DNA of 64,000 nucleotides from Kocuria coralli (GTDB lineage Bacteria; Actinomycetota; Actinomycetes; Actinomycetales; Micrococcaceae). Position 1 is the first letter of the stretch; every line of letters starts with the position of its first letter. Positions 52,864-62,067 of this stretch are shown here, piece by piece. Under the pieces are notes generated by a model that saw only the letters and a program-made list of their open reading frames with translations, was not told where the DNA came from and searched no databases. The DNA lies in assembly GCF_008831305.1 (NCBI RefSeq), contig NZ_ML708617.1, positions 1-64,000 on the forward strand. The letters run 5' to 3'. Position numbers and translations under genes: made by a program.

Positions 52864-53613
52864 ATGCTGCCATTCCTGCTCGTCTCCACGCGGCCCGAGG
52901 ACGTCGTCGCGGACGAGGAGTACGAGACCATGTACCGCTTCAGCGGGCTCCGCCCCCGGGACCTGCACCGTATCCGGCTGGAACAGAGCGAGGAGGCCTC
53001 CAGCGAGCTGGCCTCGGTGGACCTGGCCGGCTACTCAGGGGTGATGGTCGGGGGGTCGCCGTTCAACACCTCCATGCCCCAGGAAGAGAAGACGCCCACG
53101 CAGGTGCGCGTCGAACTGTCCCTCGGGAAGATGCTGGACCGGGTCATGGCCGACCGGATCCCGTTCCTGGGGGCGTGCTACGGGGTGGGCACCCTGGGCA
53201 TCCACCAGGGCGGCGTCGTCGACGACACGTACGGCGAGGAGGTGGGCGCCGTCGAGGTCGCCGTGACCGAGGAGGGCGCCCGGGACCCGCTGCTGGCCGA
53301 TCTGCCCGGCTCGTTCCACGCCTATGTGGGGCACAAGGAGGCCATGCGCAGGCTCCCGCCCGATGCCGTCCTGCTGGCATCGGGGCAGCAGTGCCCGATC
53401 CAGATGTTCCGCGTCGGCACGCACGCCTACGCCACCCAGTTCCACCCCGAGCTGGACGAGACCGCCCTGCTGAGCCGCATCGAGGCCTACAAGTACCACG
53501 GCTACTTCCTCCCCGAGGACGCCGAGGCGGTCAAGCAGCGCGTCAAGGACGGACCGGCCGTGGAGATGCCCTCGCGGATCCTGAGCGCCTTCGTCAGCAC
53601 CTTCGCCCGCTGA
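52864..53613 (+). CDS. class I glutamine amidotransferase-like protein
   Basis: This 249-residue GATase1 domain protein, similar to the GMP-synthase amidotransferase half, has VMVGGSPFNTSMPQEEKTP, the nucleophile in PFLGACYGVGTLGIHQGG, and the catalytic His/Glu in TQFHPELDE. It stands alone, without a synthetase domain, so its acceptor is unknown; such proteins often act as gamma-glutamyl hydrolases. TAAGGT lies exactly 6 nt before the ATG (52852-52857), suggesting a leaderless transcript; a GTG at 52858 is an alternative. Confidence 0.85.
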   Translation: MLPFLLVSTRPEDVVADEEYETMYRFSGLRPRDLHRIRLEQSEEASSELASVDLAGYSGVMVGGSPFNTSMPQEEKTPTQVRVELSLGKMLDRVMADRIPFLGACYGVGTLGIHQGGVVDDTYGEEVGAVEVAVTEEGARDPLLADLPGSFHAYVGHKEAMRRLPPDAVLLASGQQCPIQMFRVGTHAYATQFHPELDETALLSRIEAYKYHGYFLPEDAEAVKQRVKDGPAVEMPSRILSAFVSTFAR

Positions 53614-53663
53614 TCCTTCCTTTGGGTGATCCGCGGGGTCCATGACTTGGATACGGTGAGGGC

Positions 53664-55055
53664 ATGACGATTCAGACCGGGCCGATGCGCCCTGCGACCC
53701 CCGCCACCCCCTGGGGAAACACACCCGGTCCCGTGCCGCCTCCGCCCCCCGAGCTCGACCCGGAGACGGGTCTGCCCGCGGGTGCGCACCATCGGAACCT
53801 CGCCTACCACCGGCTGGCGCTGTCCGATCCCAGGCACCGCCGGTGGTCGCCGCTGGCGGAGGGCGGGGTCCTGGCCGCCGGGATCATCCTGGTCTCGATC
53901 GTCTTCTTCATCGTTTTCTTCATCGTCGCGATGATCGTGGGCGCCGACTCCTTCATGGCGGAGATGAACACCGCGGACGTCGAGTCCCTGGACATAACGA
54001 ATCCATGGATCTTCTTCTTCATGTTCGGCTCGATCGCCATCTGGCTTCCGGTCGTCTTCCTGACCCGCTGGCTCTTCCGGCCCAGGCCCCTGGGGCTGAT
54101 CTGGTCGGTGACCGGCAGGATCCGCTGGAAGTGGCTCCTGCTGACCATGGGGCTGGCCACTGCGGTCTTCGTGGCGATCTACGGCGGCGTCACCCTGGTC
54201 GAAGTCCTCTTCGCCTCGCCAGCCGACGCCGGCCAGGTGAACCTGGCCGAGCGGCACCCGTGGTGGTGGCTGACCCTGGCGATGATGCTGGTCGTCGTGC
54301 CGCTGCAGTGCACGGCGGAGGAGCTGGTCTTCCGCGGCTACATGGCCCAGGCGCTGGGCCGCTGGCTGAAGAACCCCGCATGGGTCATCCTGCTGCCGGC
54401 TCCGCTGTTCATGCTGGGCCACCTCTACGACGTCTGGGGGCAGCTCTCGGTCCTGTGGATGGCCATCGTGACCGGCTTCCTGACCTGGAAGACCGGCGGG
54501 CTTGAGGCGGCCATCAGCCTGCACGTGGTCAACAACCTGATCGTGACCATCACGAGCCTGCTCTGGCCGGTCGAGGTCGACGAGGGGGTCTCCTCCTCCG
54601 TCGGCCTGCTCGGTTTCGGCGTGATCTTCGTGATCGAGCTCGTCTACGCGGTGATCGTGCTGCTGCTCGTCAAGCGCGCCGGCATCGCCGTGAGCCGCCG
54701 CGCCGTGGTGTGGCCCAAGAAGGACCAGGACCGCTGGTACGACCGGGTCCGCGCCTCCTACGGCCCCGCCGGATATCAGCAGCCCGCCCGGCCCGCCCCG
54801 CCGATGCGGCATCCCGGCGCCGCTCCCCGCCGTGAGCCGGTCCTGGTCCCGGTCACGATCCCGGCATCCATGGCGTATGTGGATGCCTCCCGGGTCAACG
54901 ACGACGGCAGCCTCCGCCTGGTCCCGGCCGACGGTCTCATCGCCTACGCAGCGCCCGAGCAGCAGCAGATCCCTGGAACCGACCCGCCGGTCTACGCCCA
55001 CCCCGTGGTGTGGATGGCGAAAGAACAGCACGAGCACGAGGGGGCCCACCAGTGA
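53664..55055 (+). CDS. CPBP-family intramembrane metalloprotease
   Basis: This 463-residue protein has a Pro-rich cytoplasmic N-terminus (1-60), about eight membrane segments and a polar Pro/Arg-rich C-terminal tail of about 110 residues. The protease motif EELVFRGYMAQALG (EExxxR) lies near residue 222. The conserved histidines appear in FMLGHLYDVWGQ and AISLHVVNNLI. Such Rce1/ABI-type enzymes cleave prenylated or membrane substrates; the target here is unknown. TACGGT lies 6 nt before the ATG. Its stop overlaps the aminopeptidase gene. Confidence 0.82.
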   Translation: MTIQTGPMRPATPATPWGNTPGPVPPPPPELDPETGLPAGAHHRNLAYHRLALSDPRHRRWSPLAEGGVLAAGIILVSIVFFIVFFIVAMIVGADSFMAEMNTADVESLDITNPWIFFFMFGSIAIWLPVVFLTRWLFRPRPLGLIWSVTGRIRWKWLLLTMGLATAVFVAIYGGVTLVEVLFASPADAGQVNLAERHPWWWLTLAMMLVVVPLQCTAEELVFRGYMAQALGRWLKNPAWVILLPAPLFMLGHLYDVWGQLSVLWMAIVTGFLTWKTGGLEAAISLHVVNNLIVTITSLLWPVEVDEGVSSSVGLLGFGVIFVIELVYAVIVLLLVKRAGIAVSRRAVVWPKKDQDRWYDRVRASYGPAGYQQPARPAPPMRHPGAAPRREPVLVPVTIPASMAYVDASRVNDDGSLRLVPADGLIAYAAPEQQQIPGTDPPVYAHPVVWMAKEQHEHEGAHQ

Positions 55056-56395
55056 GCGCAGAACGCCCGAACGCCGTGGCGCAGATGCCGGCGGACGCGG
55101 TCGAGCACGCCGAGGACCTGGGCCGGTTCGTGATGGACTCGCCCAGCTCCTACCACGCCGTGGAGGCGGCCGCGCAACGGCTGGAGGCGGCGGGATTCGA
55201 CCGGATCTCCGAATCGCAGCCCTGGCGGACCGCCCAGGAGGACGGGCCGGGAGCCAGACGCCGGTACGTCATCCGCGACGGGGCCCTGATCGCCTGGGTG
55301 GTTCCGGAGGCGGGCGCCGACGTCACCGGCTTCCGCATCCTGGGCGCCCACACGGATTCGCCGTCGTTCAAGCTCAAGCCGCGTCCCAGCACGGGCTCGA
55401 ACACGTGGTGGCAGGCCGGCGTCGAGGTCTACGGCGGCCCCCTGCTGAACTCCTGGCTGGACCGCGAACTACGGCTGGCCGGGCGCCTCACCGTGCGCAG
55501 CGGCGACGGCGTGGCCACCCGCCTGGTGGCGACCCCTCCGGTCGCGAGGATCCCGCAGCTGGCCATCCACCTGGACCGCGGGGCGAACAAGGGCCTGACC
55601 CTGGACCCGCAGCAGCACGTCCAGCCCGTCTGGGGCTGCGGGGCCGGACCGGGCGACCTCCTGGAGTACCTGGGGACCCAGGTGGAGGGCGCCCCGGTGG
55701 GACCGTCGGAGATCCTGGGGTGGGACGTGGTGCTGGCCGACGGCCAGCAGCCCCGGCGTTTCGGCGCCCACGGGGAGTTCCTGGCCTCCGGCCGCCTGGA
55801 CAACCTGAGCTCCGTCCACGCCGGGATCGTGGCGATGCTCGACCGCAGGGAGGAGCTGGAAGCAGCGCAGACCGTCTCCGTGCTGGCGGCCTTCGACCAC
55901 GAGGAGGTGGGTTCCCGCACCCGGTCCGGGGCGGCCGGCCCCTTCCTCAAGGACGTCCTGACCCGCATCGGTGCCGGCCTCGGCTGGTCGGAGGACCGGC
56001 GGCGGGCGGCCTGGGCGTCGTCGTGCCTGTCCTCGGACGCCGGTCACCTGGTGCACCCGAACTACCAGGGTCACCACGATCCCGCCAACCGCCCGGTTCC
56101 CGGCAACGGGCCGCTCCTGAAGATCAACGCGGATCAGCACTACACCACCGATGCCGAGGGCGCCGCCCAGTGGTACCTGGCCTGCGAGGCCGCCGGGGTG
56201 CCGACGCAGGAGTTCGTGTCCAACAACGGCGTTCCGTGCGGGTCCACGATCGGTCCCATCACAGCGACCAGGCTGGGGATCCGCACGCTCGACGTCGGCG
56301 TGGGCCTGCTGTCCATGCACTCGGCGCGGGAGATGGCGCACGTGCGCGATCTGCGGGCCTTGAAGCTGGCCGTCGGCCAGTGGTGGCTGGGCTGA
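55052..56395 (+). CDS. M18-family aspartyl aminopeptidase
   Basis: This 447-residue zinc aminopeptidase removes N-terminal acidic residues. Metal and catalytic motifs are in order: ILGAHTDSPSFKLKPRP (His-Asp), SGRLDNLSSVHAG (Asp), AAFDHEEVGSRTRSGA (Glu-Glu) and MHSAREMAHVRD (last His). The GTG at 55052 overlaps the CPBP protease stop. It is cytoplasmic, with no signal peptide. Confidence 0.92.
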   Translation: MSAERPNAVAQMPADAVEHAEDLGRFVMDSPSSYHAVEAAAQRLEAAGFDRISESQPWRTAQEDGPGARRRYVIRDGALIAWVVPEAGADVTGFRILGAHTDSPSFKLKPRPSTGSNTWWQAGVEVYGGPLLNSWLDRELRLAGRLTVRSGDGVATRLVATPPVARIPQLAIHLDRGANKGLTLDPQQHVQPVWGCGAGPGDLLEYLGTQVEGAPVGPSEILGWDVVLADGQQPRRFGAHGEFLASGRLDNLSSVHAGIVAMLDRREELEAAQTVSVLAAFDHEEVGSRTRSGAAGPFLKDVLTRIGAGLGWSEDRRRAAWASSCLSSDAGHLVHPNYQGHHDPANRPVPGNGPLLKINADQHYTTDAEGAAQWYLACEAAGVPTQEFVSNNGVPCGSTIGPITATRLGIRTLDVGVGLLSMHSAREMAHVRDLRALKLAVGQWWLG

Positions 56396-56459
56396 GCGGA
56401 ACGGTCAATCAGCGTCATCACGCGGGAGAAGCCGTATCGCCGGTGCTACTGTGTGCACC

Positions 56460-57404
56460 ATGCTGACTGTCATCGGGGAAGCCCTTATCGATGTCGTTTC
56501 GCGGCCGGACCGGGAGCCCGTACGGCACCCTGGTGGCAGCCCGATGAACGTGGCGCTGGGACTGGCCCGTCTGGGTCATCCCGTGCGTTTCCTGGGTGCC
56601 TGGGGCGATGACGACGACGGCCGCCTGATCGCCCAGCATCTCGGCGCCGAAGGCATCGAGCTCCCCCTGCCGACCCACGACGGCTCGACCTCCGTGGCCA
56701 AGGCGGTCATCGCCGATGACGGCTCGGCCGACTACTACTTCGACATGACCTGGGAGCTGCCCGTCGCGCAGTCCGAGCTCGAGGGCATCGTGGCCGATTC
56801 CACCGCGTTGCACGTCGGGTCGATCGCCACGGTCCTGGAACCCGGGGCCGCCAACGTGGTGGAGGCCGTCAAGGCTGCGGCCGGCAAGGTGCTGGTCTCC
56901 TACGACCCCAACTGCCGCCCCCAGATCACCACGGACGTCGACGAGGTGCGGGCCCGGGCCGAGCTGCTGGTGGCCAGTGCGGACCTCGTCAAGGCCTCCG
57001 ACGAGGACCTCCAGTGGCTCTACCCCGGCTCGACCCTCCAGGAGTCGGCCCGCGCCTGGCACCGTCTGGGCGCGAAGATGGTGGTGGTGACCCGCGGGCA
57101 CCTGGGGCCGTGGGCGATCAACGAGGCCACCGGGCCCGAAGGCATCGAGGTCCCGGCCCGGCCGACGGACGTGGTCGACACGGTCGGCGCCGGAGACACG
57201 TTCATGGCCGCGCTCATCAGCGACCTCACGGACCGCGGTATCGGTGGTCCGGGCGCCGGGGAGCGGCTGGCGGTGATGACCGAGGAAGACCTCACGGCGG
57301 TGCTGCGCCGCGCAGCCGATGCTGCCGCGATCACGGTCTCCCGTGCCGGGGCGGATCTGCCCCGGCGGGACGAACTCGATGCACTGGCGGAGATCTCCGG
57401 CTAG
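56460..57404 (+). CDS. PfkB-family carbohydrate kinase (fructokinase-like)
   Basis: This 314-residue kinase begins MLTVIGEALIDVV with the sugar-binding HPGGSPMNVALGLARLG, and ends with the catalytic DVVDTVGAGDTFMAALISDL. The pattern matches fructokinases that use free fructose, rather than 1-phosphofructokinase (48120-49085). The substrate is not certain. TACTGT lies 7 nt before the ATG, and no ribosome binding site is seen, suggesting a leaderless message. Confidence 0.85.
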   Translation: MLTVIGEALIDVVSRPDREPVRHPGGSPMNVALGLARLGHPVRFLGAWGDDDDGRLIAQHLGAEGIELPLPTHDGSTSVAKAVIADDGSADYYFDMTWELPVAQSELEGIVADSTALHVGSIATVLEPGAANVVEAVKAAAGKVLVSYDPNCRPQITTDVDEVRARAELLVASADLVKASDEDLQWLYPGSTLQESARAWHRLGAKMVVVTRGHLGPWAINEATGPEGIEVPARPTDVVDTVGAGDTFMAALISDLTDRGIGGPGAGERLAVMTEEDLTAVLRRAADAAAITVSRAGADLPRRDELDALAEISG

Positions 57405-57461
57405 GCTCGACGGCCCGGCCGGAATCGGCCGCGACTGGCACAGCAAGATCGAGGAGGAACC

Positions 57462-57512
57462 ATGCTCGACCGTGCTCTCATCACCGGTGCGCCCGAGGGG
57501 CGAGCAGACTGA
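57462..57512 (+). CDS. possible 16-residue leader ORF
   Basis: ATG at 57462 with a strong GAGGAGGAA upstream opens a 16-codon ORF (MLDRALITGAPEGRAD) ending in TGA at 57510-57512. The HAD phosphatase ATG lies 30 nt downstream and has no clear ribosome binding site of its own. The good initiation signal makes it look translated; it may couple translation or be the remnant of a longer N-terminus. Confidence 0.4.
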   Translation: MLDRALITGAPEGRAD

Positions 57513-57541
57513 GTCCGCTTCCGGCTGCCGATCTCCAGGCG

Positions 57542-58387
57542 ATGGTCCGCGACGTCCGCCTGGTGGCGAGCGACCTGGACGGCACGCTCATCGGCCACGA
57601 CTTCCGCTTCCGCCCCCGCACCCTCGAGGCCCTGGCCGCTCTCGAGGATTCGGGGGTTCCGGTCGTCTTCGTGACCGGGCGTCCGTCCCGCTGGCTGCAT
57701 CCGCTGCGCGAGCAGATCGCCCCCGCCGTGGCCGCCGTGGGCACGGTGATCTGCTCCAACGGCGCCATGGTCTACGACCTCGCGACGGACGAGGTGGTCT
57801 CCGCCAGCACGTTCGAGGGCCACATCGCGCTCTCGGTGGTCGAACGCCTGCGGGAACGGGTACCCGGCGTCTACTTCAGCGCCGAGACCCTCCGGGGCGT
57901 GGTCGCCGAGCCGGGCTGGATCCCCACGGATCGGACCGGCATGCAGGACGTGGAGGTCGGCGTCATCGAGTCCGTGCTCACCCCGGACGACGCGGTGGTC
58001 AAGTTCCTGGCCAAGCACGACGGGCGCAAGCCGCACGCCTTCATCCGTGAAGTCACGCGCCTGGCCGCGGAACAGGTCACGGTGACCCATTCCGTGCCCG
58101 CCGTCTGCCTCGCGGAGATGTCCCGGCTGGGGCTGAGCAAGGCGCACACCCTCAAGGCGGTCTGCGGCGAGCTCGGGGTGGACCGCTCCCAGGTCATGGC
58201 ATTCGGCGACATGCCCAATGACCTGGAGATGCTCACCTGGGCGCGTTACGGGTTCGCGATGGCCTCCGGCTCTCCTGCGGTCGTGGATGCAGTCGAGCGC
58301 ACCGCGCCGGCGTTCGAGGAGGACGGCGTGGCGCAAGTGGTCGAGGCGTTCCTGGCGGCCAGACCGGGCCCCGGCCTGGCCCGATGA
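57542..58387 (+). CDS. HAD-superfamily phosphatase, Cof/IIB type
   Basis: This 281-residue phosphatase has motif I LVASDLDGTLIGHDF (nucleophile Asp near residue 12), motif II VVFVTGRPSRW, the IIB cap in the middle, LGLSKAHTLKAVCGELGV (motif III lysine) and motif IV VMAFGDMPNDLEMLTWA. The substrate, probably a sugar phosphate, is unknown. The frame is open upstream but ATG at 57542 is the first reasonable start; CTG at 57509 overlapping the small upstream ORF is a possibility. Confidence 0.88.
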   Translation: MVRDVRLVASDLDGTLIGHDFRFRPRTLEALAALEDSGVPVVFVTGRPSRWLHPLREQIAPAVAAVGTVICSNGAMVYDLATDEVVSASTFEGHIALSVVERLRERVPGVYFSAETLRGVVAEPGWIPTDRTGMQDVEVGVIESVLTPDDAVVKFLAKHDGRKPHAFIREVTRLAAEQVTVTHSVPAVCLAEMSRLGLSKAHTLKAVCGELGVDRSQVMAFGDMPNDLEMLTWARYGFAMASGSPAVVDAVERTAPAFEEDGVAQVVEAFLAARPGPGLAR

Positions 58388-58455
58388 ACCCCGGGGACAT
58401 GCCGCCCAGGACGTCCCGATGAGGTGACGGCGGTCGCCCCGCCTAGGATCGGTTC

Positions 58456-59310
58456 ATGACCGAACGCTCCGACGACATCTCCCCCAAGGTGCTCGCCCAC
58501 CGCGGATTCTCCCTGGACGGCGCCGAGAACACGCTTCCGGCGTTCAAGGCTGCTCGCGAGCTCGGGTGCACGTGGATTGAGACCGATGTGCACACCACCC
58601 GCGACGGCGTGGTCGTCGCCTTCCACGACCCCACCCTGGAGCGGGTCACCCAGGGCGCGGGCCAGATCAACGACGTCACCTACGAGGAGCTGACCCATCT
58701 GGCGGTGGCCGGGTCGAGCCGGATCCCCACCCTCCGCGAGGTCCTGGAGGAGCTGCCCGACGTCTACGTCAACATCGACGTCAAGGACGAGGCCTCCGTG
58801 CGCACGCTGCCCCGGCTGCTCGCCGAGACAGGTGCTGCGGGACGGGTCCGGATCGCCTCGTTCTCGGAGTCGCGGCGGGTGCAGGCACTGGCGGCCATGC
58901 GGGAACTGGGCCTCGAGCCGATGAGCTCCTCGGCCGGGGCGCTGGGGACCACCGTCGCCGTGCTGGTCTTCAGGCTGCTGCCCGCGGCATGGCCGGTGGC
59001 CTGGCGGCTCCTGCGCAACCGGGTGCCGGAGTTCGACACGATCCAGATGCCGCTCTACCTGAAATGGACCCTGCCCGCGGTGACACGGCTGCCGCTCGTC
59101 GGCGGGCGCCTGGGGCAGGTGGTGATTCCCTCCAGGCGCGCCATCCGAGCGGCCCACCGGTACGGATTCGAGGCCCATGTCTGGACGGTCGATCACCCGG
59201 AGGAGATGCGCATGCTGCTGGACCGCGAGGTCGACGCGCTGATCACCGACCGGGCCGACATCGCGCTCGCCGTGGTGGCTGGGACCTGGCCGGAGGCTCC
59301 CGGCCTCTAG
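58456..59310 (+). CDS. glycerophosphodiester phosphodiesterase
   Basis: This 284-residue GDPD-family enzyme has VLAHRGFSLDGAENTLPAFK (catalytic His and Glu region), WIETDVHTTRDGVVVAFHDP (metal ligands and second catalytic His) and VNIDVKDE. It ends with AHVWTVDHPEEMRMLLDREV. It has no signal peptide, so it should be cytoplasmic and hydrolyse glycerophosphodiesters. TAGGAT lies 6 nt before the ATG, consistent with a leaderless message. Confidence 0.9.
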   Translation: MTERSDDISPKVLAHRGFSLDGAENTLPAFKAARELGCTWIETDVHTTRDGVVVAFHDPTLERVTQGAGQINDVTYEELTHLAVAGSSRIPTLREVLEELPDVYVNIDVKDEASVRTLPRLLAETGAAGRVRIASFSESRRVQALAAMRELGLEPMSSSAGALGTTVAVLVFRLLPAAWPVAWRLLRNRVPEFDTIQMPLYLKWTLPAVTRLPLVGGRLGQVVIPSRRAIRAAHRYGFEAHVWTVDHPEEMRMLLDREVDALITDRADIALAVVAGTWPEAPGL

Positions 59311-59319
59311 GCTGGAGCT

Positions 59320-60381
59320 ATGACGCAGAGCACAGTGCCGGCAGATCCCGAACAGTACGTCCGCGCGGAGGTCCGCCACCGCACCGGGGTGATCACCCTG
59401 GACCGGCCCAAGGCGCTCAACGCCCTGACGGCGAAGATGTACCGCGATCTCCTGGAATGCCTGTGGGTGTGGTCGGACGACGACTCCGTCGACCAGGTGC
59501 TCATCCACGCCAGCGCGTCGCGCGCCTTCTGCGCGGGCGGGGACATCCGCCAGGTCCGGCAGGCCGTGCTGGACGGTGAGATCGAGCGCGGTATGGGGGC
59601 GTTCACCGACGAGTACACGCTGAACAACCTGATCGCCGGTTATCCCAAGCCGTACATCGCGTTGATGGAGGGCTACACCATGGGCGGTGGCATGGGGCTG
59701 TCGGTGCACGGCAGCCACCGGATCGTCACCGAGAACACCGTGATGGCCATGCCGGAGTGCGTCATCGGGTTCTTCCCGGACATCGGCGCCTCCTGGTTCC
59801 TGCCGCGGATGAGCCTGCTGGGCCGGGGTCCCTCGCTCGCCGTGGCGCGCTGGATGGGCCTGGGCGGGCAGCGGATCTCCGGCGCAGACGCCGTGGCGGT
59901 GGGCCTGGCGGACGTGCTGGTGCCCTCCGAGCGGCTGGACCGGTTCCGTGAGCTGGCGATCTCCGACGGCGTCGAGGCCGCCATCTCCGAGTTCGCCGCC
60001 ACCGCGGCGGACGGGCTGCCGGACACTTCGCTGGCGGAGGCCTGGGACCAGATCGAGCAGGTCTACGGCGCCGACTCCCTGCCCGAGGTGCTCGCAGCCG
60101 CGGGAGAGGAGCTGGCGGGTGCCTCGCCGTCGTCGCTCGTGCGGACCTGGGAGCTCCTGGACGCCGGCGCCGCGGCCTCCTCCGTCACGGAATGCCTCGA
60201 ACGCGAGCTGGCGTTCGCGCGGGCCACCATCTCCGCCCCCGATTTCAGCGAAGGCGTGCGGTGCGCCCTGATCGACAAGGAGGACTCCCCGCAGTGGAGC
60301 CCCGCCACGGTGGAGGAGGTGGACGTGGCGGCGATCAAGGCGGTGCTGGGCGCCTCCGAGCCGCTGCGCGAGCGCCCCTGA
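59320..60381 (+). CDS. 3-hydroxyisobutyryl-CoA hydrolase (crotonase superfamily)
   Basis: This 353-residue crotonase-fold enzyme has GVITLDRPKALNALTAKMYR, the oxyanion-hole AFCAGGDIRQV, IALMEGYTMGGGMGLSVHGS and the HIBCH-type MAMPECVIGFFPDIGASWFL. Length and the last motif favour 3-hydroxyisobutyryl-CoA hydrolase of valine degradation over a plain enoyl-CoA hydratase. TAGGCT lies exactly 6 nt before the ATG; the intervening GGAGCT could also serve as a weak ribosome binding site. Confidence 0.85.
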   Translation: MTQSTVPADPEQYVRAEVRHRTGVITLDRPKALNALTAKMYRDLLECLWVWSDDDSVDQVLIHASASRAFCAGGDIRQVRQAVLDGEIERGMGAFTDEYTLNNLIAGYPKPYIALMEGYTMGGGMGLSVHGSHRIVTENTVMAMPECVIGFFPDIGASWFLPRMSLLGRGPSLAVARWMGLGGQRISGADAVAVGLADVLVPSERLDRFRELAISDGVEAAISEFAATAADGLPDTSLAEAWDQIEQVYGADSLPEVLAAAGEELAGASPSSLVRTWELLDAGAAASSVTECLERELAFARATISAPDFSEGVRCALIDKEDSPQWSPATVEEVDVAAIKAVLGASEPLRERP

Positions 60382-60394
60382 GTGCTCCAAAGGC

Positions 60395-60454
60395 GCCGAG
60401 ATGCGAGCCGGCCCGCCCATCAGCGCTGATGGGCGGGCCAACTCGCATCTCGGC
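60395..60454. repeat. 60-nt palindrome between convergent genes
   Basis: The 60 nt read as a near-perfect palindrome with no loop: outer arms GCCGAGATGCGAG, a two-base mismatch, then inner arms GCCCGCCCATCAGC and its complement centred on AGCGCT. It lies 13 nt after the hydrolase stop and 16 nt before the permease stop, a good bidirectional terminator. Confidence 0.8.
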
Positions 60455-60470
60455 CGAAGGCGGGGCGCTG

Positions 60471-61889
60471 TCAGCCCATCGGGCCGGAGTGCTCCTTCGG
60501 AACCGGGGTGTAGTCCGGGTCGATCGGGTCCGTCCCGCCCGTGGTCCCGCGCCACAGGGCGATCCCGCGCATGCCGTGGAAGACGATCAGCGTGGCCGCG
60601 GTGCCCAGCGCGATGCCCGCGAACTGGATGCCGAAGGCGTCCCACGTGTAGTCGGCGATGCCGATGATCATGGCGATCGCCGCTGTGCTCAGGTTGATCG
60701 GGTTGGAGAAGTCCACCCGGTTCTGCACCCAGATCCGCACGCCGAGCATGCCGATCATGCCGTAGAGGACGGTCGCGGCCCCGCCCAGCACGCCCGCCGG
60801 GACGGAGGCGACGGCGGCGCCGAACACGGGCATGAAGGACAGCAGCAGGGCGACGACGGCGGCCACCCAGTAGGCGGCGGTGGAATAGACCTTGGTGGCG
60901 GCCATGACCCCGATGTTCTCCGCGTAGGTGGTGGTGCCCGAGCCGCCGCCGGATCCCGCCAGGATGGTGGCCAGGCCGTCGGACATGATGGCCCGGCCCA
61001 TCAGGGGGTCCAGGTTCTCACCGGTCATCAGCGACACGGATTTCACGTGCCCGATGTTCTCGGCCACCAGCACCAGGATGACGGGGACGAACAGCCCGAT
61101 CAGCGCGAGGTGGAACTCCGGTGCGTGGAAGGTCGGAAGCCCCACGAGGCCCTCGGACTCCCAGGCCGCCCGGATCGGGGCGAAATCGACCTCGCCGCGG
61201 GCCACGGCGGTGAGATAGCCGATCACGACGCCCACCAGGATGGACAGCCGCCCGAGGATCCCGCGGAAGAGCACGGAGACCAGGATGATCGACACCAGGG
61301 TGACCAGCGCGGTCACCGGAGCCAGCATGAAGTTGTCCTTGGCGGCGGGCGCCAGGTTGAAGCCGATGAGCGCCACGATGGTGCCCGTGACCAGCGGCGG
61401 CATGAGCGCCTGCAGCCATCCCGTGCCCATGAACTGCACCAGGAGACCGATCAGGAACAGGGCGGCACCGGCCATGACCACGCCGCCCAGCGCGCCGCCG
61501 GGGCCGTACTGGCCCATGGCGGCGGAGATCGGGGCGATGAACGCGAACGATGATCCGAGATAGGACGGCACGCGCCCGGCGGTGATGACCAGGAAGAGGA
61601 TCGTGCCGATGCCCGAGAAGAACAGCGTGGTGGACGGCGGGAACCCCGTGATCAGCGGCACCAGGAACGTGGCGCCGAACATCGCGACCACGTGCTGGGC
61701 GCCGATGCCGATGGTCCGCGGCCAGGTGAGGCGCTCGCCCGGGCGGACCACGTTTCCCGGGGCCACGGTGCGCCCGTCGCCGTGGAGCGTCCAGCCCAGC
61801 CCGAGACGGGAGGCGGTCGTGGCCGGGCGGTCCGGCGTCGTTGAGTTCTCCGGTGGCCGGGATGCTGAGGAACCCGTGGAATCGGACAT
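60471..61889 (-). CDS. uracil/xanthine permease (NCS2 family)
   Basis: This 472-residue transporter has about 12-14 membrane segments. GIGAQHVVAMFGATFLVPLI near residue 60 is the UraA signature. VPSYLGSSFAFIAPISA, AENIGHVKSVSLMTGENLDP and GSGGGSGTTTYAENIGVMAA contain the substrate and proton residues. Uracil is the likely substrate. AGGAG about 8 nt before the ATG at 61889 fixes the start over the upstream ATG at 61931. Confidence 0.9.
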   Translation of the reverse strand: MSDSTGSSASRPPENSTTPDRPATTASRLGLGWTLHGDGRTVAPGNVVRPGERLTWPRTIGIGAQHVVAMFGATFLVPLITGFPPSTTLFFSGIGTILFLVITAGRVPSYLGSSFAFIAPISAAMGQYGPGGALGGVVMAGAALFLIGLLVQFMGTGWLQALMPPLVTGTIVALIGFNLAPAAKDNFMLAPVTALVTLVSIILVSVLFRGILGRLSILVGVVIGYLTAVARGEVDFAPIRAAWESEGLVGLPTFHAPEFHLALIGLFVPVILVLVAENIGHVKSVSLMTGENLDPLMGRAIMSDGLATILAGSGGGSGTTTYAENIGVMAATKVYSTAAYWVAAVVALLLSFMPVFGAAVASVPAGVLGGAATVLYGMIGMLGVRIWVQNRVDFSNPINLSTAAIAMIIGIADYTWDAFGIQFAGIALGTAATLIVFHGMRGIALWRGTTGGTDPIDPDYTPVPKEHSGPMG

Positions 61890-62003
61890 GGGGCAGCTCC
61901 TGTGCGAGAGGGACGAGACCCGGCGCGACACCGGCGGGCCGCAGCTAGCGTAGTCCTCCCCGGTTTCGGGCCGTTAAAACTGTCTCAGCGAAAACTCACT
62001 AGA

Positions 62004-62026
62004 CGTACTACGTGATACGTAGTACG
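62004..62026. promoter_or_regulatory. perfect dyad, candidate PadR operator
   Basis: CGTACTACGT-GAT-ACGTAGTACG is a perfect 10-bp-arm dyad placed 41 nt before the padR ATG. Its ACGTAGTAC core resembles the ATGTA/TACAT style of known PadR sites. An extra half-site-like GTACT follows at about 62036-62040. Autoregulation of the padR/HAAS operon is the natural reading. Confidence 0.65.
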
Positions 62027-62067
62027 TTGAAGGCAGTACTTCGGCGATACGAGAGGAGAGCAGGCCC

